Assembly: GCF_021650975.2 (NCBI RefSeq)
Contig: NZ_CP091285.1
Span: forward strand, 2,542,001 to 2,606,000
Direction of reading: 5' to 3'
Length of the DNA: 64,000 nt
DNA from: Flavobacterium jumunjinense
GTDB lineage: Bacteria; Bacteroidota; Bacteroidia; Flavobacteriales; Flavobacteriaceae
Shown: positions 46,519 through 52,477 of the stretch, piece after piece
How positions within the stretch are numbered: position 1 is the first letter of the stretch
How the letters are laid out: the number at the start of each line of letters is the position of its first letter
Program-made: the position numbers and the translations under genes
Notes under the pieces: generated by a model
Told to the model about the DNA's origin: nothing
What the model saw: the letters and a program-made list of their open reading frames with translations, nothing else
The model's database searches: none

Positions 46519-47048
46519 CCTGTAGTTGTTTTTTTATAGAAATATGTTTGATGTAAACCCGTTCCGCAATATAAGGGTATTTTGTAAAAATAGACATCTA
46601 AGATGGCTACTTTTGAATTAGCATTATAGATGGGGTAAGAAACATTGTATAAATAGTTGTCCTTAAAACGAGTTTGCCATTTCTTTTTTTTCTTATCAAT
46701 TTCGTTCTGCTTACTATTTTCATTTGCAAAAAAGTAATCGTATTCCTTGCTATCAAAAGCGACTATATTTTTTAATTTCTCGGTTTTCCAATAGGCTTTT
46801 GTAAAAATAGGAAAAGGAAGTTCTTTATAATAAGGAATTACTGGGATTTCATCAAAACTCACAATTGTATATTCGATTGAAGAACCAACTAATTGTTTTT
46901 CATTCCAAAGGACAGGTTTGTCTTTTTGGTCTGGAATAAAAGTATTTACCACTGAGTAAGCATCGTCTTCAGTAAAGAGATTTGACTCTTCTTTGTTTTG
47001 ACAACTTAATAAAATATTTAGGAATAGTAAAATGGCTGTTTTCTTCAA
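46503..47048 (-). CDS. Hypothetical lipoprotein (181 residues)
   Basis: Starts MKKTAILLFLNILLSCQNKE, with a lipobox ending at Cys16. The mature part has no domain I recognise; it is rich in Lys, Tyr and Asn. First gene of the minus-strand operon with 45766-46518 and the damaged membrane protein gene. Short lipoproteins of this kind in Flavobacteria are often lineage-specific. Confidence 0.65.
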   Translation of the reverse strand: MKKTAILLFLNILLSCQNKEESNLFTEDDAYSVVNTFIPDQKDKPVLWNEKQLVGSSIEYTIVSFDEIPVIPYYKELPFPIFTKAYWKTEKLKNIVAFDSKEYDYFFANENSKQNEIDKKKKKWQTRFKDNYLYNVSYPIYNANSKVAILDVYFYKIPLYCGTGLHQTYFYKKTTTGWEKL

Positions 47049-47120
47049 GACTTATTTTTCATTTAAAGCTTAAAAATAAGAAGATAAATAGTGTTTTGTA
47101 TGAAGATTGGGTATAAATAA

Positions 47121-47150
47121 AAAAAACGTTAAGTGAACTTAACGTTTTTT
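47121..47150. terminator. Bidirectional 30-bp palindromic terminator
   Basis: AAAAAACGTTAAGT pairs with ACTTAACGTTTTTT around a 2-nt centre. It has T tracts on both strands but no gene end beside it on either side, so it appears orphaned. Confidence 0.75.
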
Positions 47151-47277
47151 GTGACCTCGACTGTATCATATATTTTGTATTTGGTATTGATAATCAATTA
47201 ATTAAAATAAAATTGGGAAACAATTGGTAAACATCGAGGCAAAAGCGCAGCGGTTGCCAATTAGGAAAAAAAAGAAT

Positions 47278-47304
47278 TTGCTTTGAAAAAGCAAGTGTTT
47301 TTTT
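47278..47304 (+). terminator. Plus-strand intrinsic terminator without an upstream gene
   Basis: TTGCTTT (47278-47284) pairs with AAAGCAA (47288-47294), followed by a T run to 47304. No plus-strand coding gene precedes it, which makes an untranslated RNA possible. Confidence 0.6.
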
Positions 47305-47594
47305 AATTCCTATTTTCATTATTCCGTCCCAACGGAATAACTAAACTGTGAGAGCTTTGCTCGAGCACCATATAAATACAAAACTAGTGAAATTCTAATC
47401 TCTTTACTTCTCCCTTTACAACCCTCTTTATTTTATAGATTTTTTAGGAAACTTTGGAAACCGAACGAAAAACCCGCAGTTTTGTTGGTGTTCTGTTGTT
47501 TCCTATTGGTTTCTTATTCTTCTTTAGTTTCCTAAATTTTGGAAACTTTAATAAATAAAAAAAGAAAAAAGGGTGTTTTTGGAATTTTGAGCAT

Positions 47595-47619
47595 AAAAAA
47601 AAGCGGTATGAAACCGCTT
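47595..47619 (-). terminator. Terminator of the toxin-antitoxin-like operon
   Basis: On the minus strand AAGCGGT (47613-47619) pairs with ACCGCTT (47601-47607) and is followed by eight T. Confidence 0.88.
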
Positions 47620-47644
47620 AGATTATTTTTATAAAATATAGGGT

Positions 47645-48250
47645 TTATAGTCTTGGGAGAAAAAAACCTTTAATACATTTCATGTTTCTTATACATATTT
47701 GAATATGGCTTTTTTTCTGTATACCTGCTCCTGGAAAAGCGGGTCCTCCTTCTGTAAAGACACCTCTTACTGTATCATATTCTGAAATAATAGAATCTTT
47801 ATCAGCTTCTTTTATTTCTCTTATTTTTTGATGTAAATACTCAATTACAGCACAGTCTAGTTCTCTTATTAAAAGATCTTTATTGGTGTCGCTCTTAACG
47901 TTTTTGTTTTTTGGAAGTTCTTTACCTAAGCTTGAAAAGTCTTTTTCAAGTAATTCATAATACTCAGTTATAATATTTATAAACTGATTATCTAATAAGT
48001 CTAGGCAATTATTTAAAGTAAATACAACTCCAATTACGGCAGCTTTTTTTATCTTTCCATTTTTTTGTTTTTCTTTCGCCCACTCAAGTGCTCTGTCGTA
48101 ATTGTTTTCCCAAATATAAAAACCGTTTCCAAGCCAATCAAATGGTTTTTCACTAATCTTTACTTTTTTTGGGTTATTTAGAAGTTCGAATGCTATTTTT
48201 TCATCGCAACCATGAAATCCAATTAAGAGGTTTGATCTTGTACTGTACAT
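47645..48250 (-). CDS. Putative ADP-ribosyltransferase-fold toxin
   Basis: A 201-residue protein. The N-terminal pattern IGFHGCDEKIAFEL (His13) followed by PFDWLGNGFYIWENNYDRAL (Tyr45) and a C-terminal TVRGVFTEGGPAFPGAG resembles the H-Y-E layout of small ADP-ribosyltransferase or DUF3990-like proteins found in toxin-antitoxin pairs. A 57-residue gene ends 3 bp upstream, which fits antitoxin-first order. The operon has its own promoter and terminator and lies in accessory DNA. Enzymatic activity is inferred, not shown. Confidence 0.6.
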   Translation of the reverse strand: MYSTRSNLLIGFHGCDEKIAFELLNNPKKVKISEKPFDWLGNGFYIWENNYDRALEWAKEKQKNGKIKKAAVIGVVFTLNNCLDLLDNQFINIITEYYELLEKDFSSLGKELPKNKNVKSDTNKDLLIRELDCAVIEYLHQKIREIKEADKDSIISEYDTVRGVFTEGGPAFPGAGIQKKSHIQICIRNMKCIKGFFLPRL

Positions 48251-48253
48251 TCA

Positions 48254-48427
48254 TTACTGTGCTACAGATAAAATTCTTTTTAAGTTAGGGTATGTTTTTG
48301 AAATTTTTCCTTGGGGGTTTAAAATCCCCGCAGAGCTCAATGTTTTTTTTGCTAATTCACTATCTGTAGCTTCTTTTTTAAGCTTCTTAGCAAATTCAAT
48401 GAGTAACGATGTCTGTTTTTTGTCCAT
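48254..48427 (-). CDS. Small putative antitoxin (57 residues)
   Basis: Starts MDKKQTSLLIEFAKKLKKEA and ends NLKRILSVAQ; mostly helical and basic, with an AGILNPQGKISKTYPNL segment. The TAA is 3 bp before the ATG of the ADP-ribosyltransferase-like gene, so the two are translationally linked. Its size and order suggest an antitoxin, but no known antitoxin family is recognised. Confidence 0.6.
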   Translation of the reverse strand: MDKKQTSLLIEFAKKLKKEATDSELAKKTLSSAGILNPQGKISKTYPNLKRILSVAQ

Positions 48428-48542
48428 AATTACGATTTTCTTGGTCTATTTTAGAATAGGAGGATAATTGGAGTATTTCATTATAAATGTTTTTTCTGTG
48501 GACTAAACAATTTATATTGTAAATAATAGAAATACTTTAATA

Positions 48543-48550
48543 CAAAGATA
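48543..48550 (-). promoter_or_regulatory. Promoter -7 element of the toxin-antitoxin-like operon
   Basis: On the minus strand TATCTTTG fits TAnnTTTG, about 115 bp before the first start codon at 48427. Confidence 0.45.
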
Positions 48551-48911
48551 GTAAAATATCAATATCTATGTAGTTTATTATATCTTTTTATGTTCTTTTT
48601 AACTCCTTTTTATGTAGCGTTATTATTCTATGTTCGGTTTTGTGTATGCATCAGGGTAAATGTGTAGTTTTTATTCTGGTTGATAATTAGGTCTTTATCT
48701 TTATGTTTTTCCGTAATGAATAGTGGTTTTAACAAAATATACAGTCTATCTATAGATTTTATTTTTATACGAATAACCTTAATTTTAACATATTTTGCAG
48801 AAAAAATGTAATGCGTTTAACATTTGAATTTAGTTACTTTGGAATTCTGAACCGATTAAATTTAGAAATGAGTAATTTTATACTATTATTAATAAATAAA
48901 TTTTAAGTAAA
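48551..48911. other. Noncoding stretch before the GG-leader peptide gene
   Basis: About 360 bp, AT-rich, with no gene. Near 48834-48841 TTACTTTG is a one-off match to the Bacteroidota -7 element, about 70 bp before the peptide gene. Nothing else supported. Confidence 0.4.
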
Positions 48912-49064
48912 ATGAAACATTTTAAAAGTTTTCAATCAGAAAAAAATGAGTTAACTGGTAAACAGTTAAGAGCAATTAACGGAGGTGATGAGGCTACAAC
49001 AACTACGGATCAAGAAGAAGATATTGATAGAGGTGGTGGACGACCTAAAACAAATAAAGGTTAA
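48912..49064 (+). CDS. Double-glycine-leader peptide (bacteriocin-like precursor)
   Basis: A 50-residue peptide: leader MKHFKSFQSEKNELTGKQLR plus AINGG, then a 25-residue core DEATTTTDQEEDIDRGGGRP with tail KTNKG. The leader has the form of GG leaders cut by peptidase-containing ABC exporters (xELxxxQLxxIxGG). The core is acidic, threonine-rich and has no cysteine, so lanthionine or disulfide formation is excluded; another modification or a signalling role is possible. A membrane protein gene starts 3 bp later. No exporter is in the window. Confidence 0.65.
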   Translation: MKHFKSFQSEKNELTGKQLRAINGGDEATTTTDQEEDIDRGGGRPKTNKG

Positions 49065-49067
49065 AAC

Positions 49068-49517
49068 ATGATTAAAAGATTAATCTCATCATTCCTGATA
49101 GTTTTATCGGGAATGATTTTATTAAGTGATATTTTTATAGTTCATTATGGAATTGAATTCGATAATTTATACGGATTTAATTCTACATCCAATTTTGTTT
49201 TTTGGTTATCTATGATGGTAAGCCAATTACTAATTATAATTGTGAGTCAATTTAGACCTTTCAGAATTAGTTACTTAGTTCCTGTCTATATAATATCCTT
49301 ATCCTTGTTTTGGATATTCTTTTCTGATGAATACGATAATAAATCATACTTCAATATTTACGTTTTAGGTTTTTCAATAGCCTTAATGTTAGTAATCTCT
49401 ATGATATCAATATTAGTAAATAAAGAAAAACTAGAAGCACAAGCGACTAGTTCTCGTATGGAATTATTGGAAAGAGTTTTTGATTTAACGGTTTTAAAAA
49501 TCAAAAAAAAGCAATAG
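49068..49517 (+). CDS. Four-helix membrane protein, possible immunity or partner protein
   Basis: A 149-residue protein with about four membrane segments (7-25, 40-60, 67-85, 95-116) and a charged C-terminal tail (LEAQATSSRMELLERVFDLT). It follows the GG-leader peptide gene by 3 bp and precedes a small soluble protein by 6 bp. Immunity to the peptide or help in its export are reasonable guesses; I recognise no family. Confidence 0.55.
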   Translation: MIKRLISSFLIVLSGMILLSDIFIVHYGIEFDNLYGFNSTSNFVFWLSMMVSQLLIIIVSQFRPFRISYLVPVYIISLSLFWIFFSDEYDNKSYFNIYVLGFSIALMLVISMISILVNKEKLEAQATSSRMELLERVFDLTVLKIKKKQ

Positions 49518-49523
49518 GAATTA

Positions 49524-49733
49524 ATGAGATTTGAAAAATCAAAAAAAGCTATAGCTACTTATTCAAAATTAAATTTCATTGTTTCTGAAGCAATAGATAG
49601 GCATCGTAATGGTCTGTTAACTGAAGAGGAATACAATGAGATAATTTTAAATATAGAAATGGAAATGAAAAAAACGGAAAAAACCAAAGAGGGCATTCCG
49701 TTTAAAGATTTTTTATTGAGAATTATAAGCTAA
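49524..49733 (+). CDS. Small hypothetical protein (69 residues)
   Basis: Starts MRFEKSKKAIATYSKLNFIV; helical, charged, with a SHOCT-like stretch (RHRNGLLTEEEYNEIILNIE) in which a short helix is followed by a linker. Third gene of the presumed GG-peptide operon. Function unknown. Confidence 0.55.
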   Translation: MRFEKSKKAIATYSKLNFIVSEAIDRHRNGLLTEEEYNEIILNIEMEMKKTEKTKEGIPFKDFLLRIIS

Positions 49734-49743
49734 TCCAGTAGTA

Positions 49744-50310
49744 TTATTTTTTGCTTTCGCGGTGTGTTTCTATATTTTTTGCTTTTTCTAAATTCTCTTT
49801 CAATTTCATTAATTCAAAATATTCTTCAATTTCACTAAAAAGAGTTTTGTTTGTTTCTAATGAAGTATCAAGCTTGTTTTCAATTCTTGTAAGTCTCTCT
49901 ATTGTGTTAGAAGTGCTTCTTAAAGCTTCTATGTTTTTTTCTAAATCACTAATCTTTTCTTTTAATAAAGCAATTACTTCTTCACTTAGATAAATTTCTC
50001 TTTTTGTTGCAGTCTCAACGTTTGTTGCAATATTTGTTGCAGTTTCAACATTTGTTGCAATGTTTGTTGAAGGCTTGTTGGAAGAGTCTTTGGATTCCAA
50101 TAACATGTCTCCTTTACCAGTGATTAACCAGTGTAAATTTAATTGCGGATAAATTGTTATTATATTTTCAATTGTTGAAGAGTTTAAAGGTGTTTTTAAT
50201 GCGTTTCCTCTAAAATTAGCACTAGAAACCTCAATTTCTTTAAAAAACTCTCCTTTTTTAAAGCCTTGATTTTCAATAAAATATATAATTCTTTCTTTTA
50301 TTTTTGTCAT
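49744..50310 (-). CDS. Phage-type XRE-like transcriptional regulator, module 2
   Basis: A 188-residue protein with an N-terminal helix-turn-helix (FFKEIEVSSANFRGNALKTP, LNSSTIENIITIYPQLNL) ending in HWLITGKGDML, a linker containing a duplicated decapeptide (NIATNVETAT twice, about 82-101), and a long C-terminal coiled coil (about 105-185). It is divergent from the replication operon, like a phage repressor. Same architecture as the module 1 regulator but clearly diverged. Confidence 0.8.
   Translation of the reverse strand: MTKIKERIIYFIENQGFKKGEFFKEIEVSSANFRGNALKTPLNSSTIENIITIYPQLNLHWLITGKGDMLLESKDSSNKPSTNIATNVETATNIATNVETATKREIYLSEEVIALLKEKISDLEKNIEALRSTSNTIERLTRIENKLDTSLETNKTLFSEIEEYFELMKLKENLEKAKNIETHRESKK
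50008..50067 (-). repeat. 30-bp tandem repeat inside the module 2 regulator gene
   Basis: Two near-identical 30-bp units (GTTGCAGTnTCAACnTTTGT...) encode the duplicated NIATNVETAT. Both units contain GTTGCAA. The number of units could vary without breaking the frame. Confidence 0.7.
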
Positions 50311-50344
50311 TTTATTTACTTTTTCTTGTCTAATTGAAAATATA

Positions 50345-50430
50345 TTTACATATTTGCTACATCAAAACGAATTAAAAGCGACTAAAACACGATTGATATA
50401 ATTAGCGAATATACAAAAAAATGCAATACT
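50345..50430. promoter_or_regulatory. Operator-like region, module 2
   Basis: Aligns with 42428-42515 over about 85 bp, sharing GCTACATCAAAACGAATTAA and a later GCGAATATA, with an intervening CGATTGATAT. It lies between the regulator and the plus-strand replication operon, the expected place for a genetic switch. Confidence 0.6.
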
Positions 50431-50520
50431 TGTTTTTTTGTTTGTTGCAACAAATGTTGAACAATTCAATGATTGTACCAAAGTGTTTTAAAAAGCTATT
50501 AATTTTTAAAGCAAATAAAC

Positions 50521-50730
50521 ATGAGTACACCAACACCACTTGCAGAATTGGAGCAGCTTAGCCAAAAGCACTACGAAAAACCTATAGAAATTTTTGTTAT
50601 AGGAGAAGAATCAGAACCAATAACTACTGTAAAAATTGTATTACCAACGGGTAAAGAATTTACAGCTCAGGGAAAAAATAAAGAGGAAGCAACACAAAAC
50701 GCTGCTGTTGAAGCTTTGAAAACATTCTAA
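50521..50730 (+). CDS. Stand-alone dsRNA-binding-motif protein
   Basis: A 69-residue protein that is essentially one double-stranded-RNA-binding motif: PLAELEQLSQKHYEKPIEIF (helix 1), a three-strand middle ending in PTGKEFTAQGKNKEEA, and helix 2 TQNAAVEALKTF with the expected basic G-x-x-K/A-A-x-x-A pattern. First gene of the plus-strand operon after the switch. A role in RNA-based control or against host RNase III-type activity is speculative. Confidence 0.65.
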   Translation: MSTPTPLAELEQLSQKHYEKPIEIFVIGEESEPITTVKIVLPTGKEFTAQGKNKEEATQNAAVEALKTF

Positions 50731-50838
50731 ACTAGAATTATTACTGTTAACCACTCTCAAAAGCAAAGGCAAAACACGTTCTTATTGGGTTATAAAAAGT
50801 CCTTTGCTTTTGTTTTTAATCATTTAAAAATAGATACA

Positions 50839-51054
50839 ATGAAAAAAGTAATTATTAAACAGGTAGTAAAATTATTTTCAGACGAAGAAACAACAGGAAC
50901 ACAGGAAATCGCTATCGACACAAACGACCCAGACGGAATTTGGGTTTCTGTATCACATTGCGGAGATGGTTTTTCAATGAAAGTGGAAAACTGGGAAAAA
51001 CTTATTGATCTGTGGAATTCAGCAAAACAAATGTTGCAAGATGGGAAGGCTTAG
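50839..51054 (+). CDS. Small hypothetical protein (71 residues)
   Basis: Starts MKKVIIKQVVKLFSDEETTG; acidic, beta-rich (DPDGIWVSVSHCGDGFSMKV). An open frame extends upstream to 50785 but the ATG at 50839 fits best. Part of the replication operon; function unknown. Confidence 0.55.
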   Translation: MKKVIIKQVVKLFSDEETTGTQEIAIDTNDPDGIWVSVSHCGDGFSMKVENWEKLIDLWNSAKQMLQDGKA

Positions 51055-51058
51055 ATTA

Positions 51059-51277
51059 ATGCAGTTATGCCTTTCTGATATTCCTGAAGAAAGAATTTTG
51101 AAGCTAGATAACGGTAAATCGTATGTATTAGTAAAAACCTACGATTACAAAGAAACAGACGAAAGAGACAATGATTTTTCAGTGTCTTTAGCGCTTAACA
51201 AGGAAGAACAAGAACTCCAAAAACAAGGACAAAAAGTAAACCATATTTTTATTGGAAACGGTAAAATTTGGGATTAA
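51059..51277 (+). CDS. Small hypothetical protein (72 residues)
   Basis: Starts MQLCLSDIPEERILKLDNGK, 4 bp after the previous stop; an alternative ATG at 51041 would overlap it. Mixed alpha/beta, acidic, no recognised domain. Confidence 0.5.
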   Translation: MQLCLSDIPEERILKLDNGKSYVLVKTYDYKETDERDNDFSVSLALNKEEQELQKQGQKVNHIFIGNGKIWD

Positions 51278-51290
51278 AAAGGGTAAAAGG

Positions 51291-52001
51291 ATGGATAAAA
51301 TAAAAGCAAAAATAAAGGCTTTATTGTCTAAAACAATTGAAAACGGAGCTACTAAGCAAGAAATGGAGGCTTCTTTAAAAAAGGCTAATGAGTTAATGAT
51401 TCAGTTCTTTATTTCTGAACATGACTTGAAAGAAATTGATGTTATAGAGAAATGTACAATGGTAGAAGTTCCTTTGATTAAATCGGGATATGATATGACT
51501 ATATTTTACAATAGTTTGTCTAAGTTATTTGATTGTGAGTATTTCTATAATAGTAAAAGAATTGCATTTTTTGGTCATAAGCAAGATACTCAAATGTGTG
51601 AGTATTTCTACAATTTAATTTGTAGAACATGTTTAAAAGAAAGCGAAAAATACAGGAATTCGATAGAGTATCAAGAAATGAAAAGTTTTTATCATGGAAG
51701 AACTTTAATTTCCAGTTTTATAAAAGGTTTCTTAATCGAAATCGCTTTAAAGATTGAAGCTATGTATAGTGAAAGGGAAAGAAATATTCCACAATCTTAT
51801 GGGCTAATGATTGTTGAGAAAAAGTCTAAAGTAAAGAAAGAGTTTGAAAAATTAGATTTTAAAATCAGCATAAATAGATCTAAAGAAATGGCTTATGAAA
51901 AGGTTGCTTTTAATTCAGGAAGAGAAAAAGGAAAAGCTATTGAAATTGCTCAAGGAATAGATAATTCCAGTAAACAAAATAACCCAAAATTAATGAAATG
52001 A
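51291..52001 (+). CDS. DUF2786-domain protein
   Basis: A 236-residue protein. The N-terminal DUF2786 segment (KIKALLSKTIENGATKQEME, ASLKKANELMIQFFISEHDL) is common in phage and plasmid proteins. The remainder (60-200) contains IAFFGHKQDTQMCEYFYNLI and a basic C-terminus. The start ATG 51291 gives the canonical N-terminus. Probably involved in the element's replication or host takeover; not characterised. The stop overlaps the next start by 4 bp. Confidence 0.75.
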   Translation: MDKIKAKIKALLSKTIENGATKQEMEASLKKANELMIQFFISEHDLKEIDVIEKCTMVEVPLIKSGYDMTIFYNSLSKLFDCEYFYNSKRIAFFGHKQDTQMCEYFYNLICRTCLKESEKYRNSIEYQEMKSFYHGRTLISSFIKGFLIEIALKIEAMYSERERNIPQSYGLMIVEKKSKVKKEFEKLDFKISINRSKEMAYEKVAFNSGREKGKAIEIAQGIDNSSKQNNPKLMK

Positions 52002-52249
52002 TACTATCAGCAGAAAAGGAAACTATTTTAAAATACTTAGGTAAGCATCCAAGTAGAAAAATAATTCCACATTTAAAACACAAAAAAGTGTTTAATGCCA
52101 AAGGGAATTCGTTTTCCCCAAAATCTATTCAAGATATAATAAACGGAGTTACCGAAAACATAAATGTTGAAACAGAGATTATACATCTTGTTGCAACAGA
52201 AAAAGAAAAAATTCAAAATCTTGAAAATCTCAAAAAACAAGTTTTATAA
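51998..52249 (+). CDS. Small phage-module protein, paralog of the gene at 43571
   Basis: An 83-residue basic protein sharing FSPKSIQDIINGxTEN and other blocks with the 84-residue protein of module 1. It overlaps the DUF2786 gene by 4 bp, so it is coupled to the replication genes. Possibly DNA-binding. Confidence 0.7.
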   Translation: MILSAEKETILKYLGKHPSRKIIPHLKHKKVFNAKGNSFSPKSIQDIINGVTENINVETEIIHLVATEKEKIQNLENLKKQVL

Positions 52250-52272
52250 TTCACTAAAAACACTCAACTATC

Positions 52273-52476
52273 ATGTTTTTAAATTCAATAGACAGACTAA
52301 AAAAATACAAGAAACAAATTGAACTAACACTTTGCCTATTAGACATAAGTCCAGTTTTATTGCCTTGTGAAATTGAAGTACTAAAAGAAATAAGTCACAA
52401 GAATATTGAAGTTATAAATAATGCCATTGCAAGAGAAATTGAAGTTATTGATGTTCAAGTTTTAAAACCAATGTAA
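52273..52476 (+). CDS. Small hypothetical protein (67 residues)
   Basis: Starts MFLNSIDRLKKYKKQIELTL; two helices separated by LLPCEIEVLKEISHKN. It ends 1 bp before the primase-helicase start. Possibly a helper of that enzyme; function unknown. Confidence 0.55.
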   Translation: MFLNSIDRLKKYKKQIELTLCLLDISPVLLPCEIEVLKEISHKNIEVINNAIAREIEVIDVQVLKPM

Positions 52477-52477
52477 T

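Larger units (their letters stand above)
47151..47644. other. Noncoding region with repeated GGAAAC boxes and hairpins
   Basis: About 490 bp without a gene. Contents: AATTGG...CCAATT arms; a plus-strand terminator (47278-47304); the hairpin ATTCCGT-CCCA-ACGGAAT (47321-47338); and five GGAAAC/GTTTCC boxes between 47448 and 47547. It sits between a native-looking lipoprotein operon and the toxin-antitoxin-like pair, so it may mark the left edge of mobile DNA or hold a small RNA. Confidence 0.5.

Noticed and set aside
47151..47165. GTGACCTCGACTG as a tRNA 3' fragment marking an attachment site
   Set aside because: Too short to support, and no second copy was found in the window.
50008..50067. 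Regular 30-bp repeats as a possible CRISPR
   Set aside because: Only two contiguous units with no spacers, and they encode an in-frame peptide repeat in the regulator.
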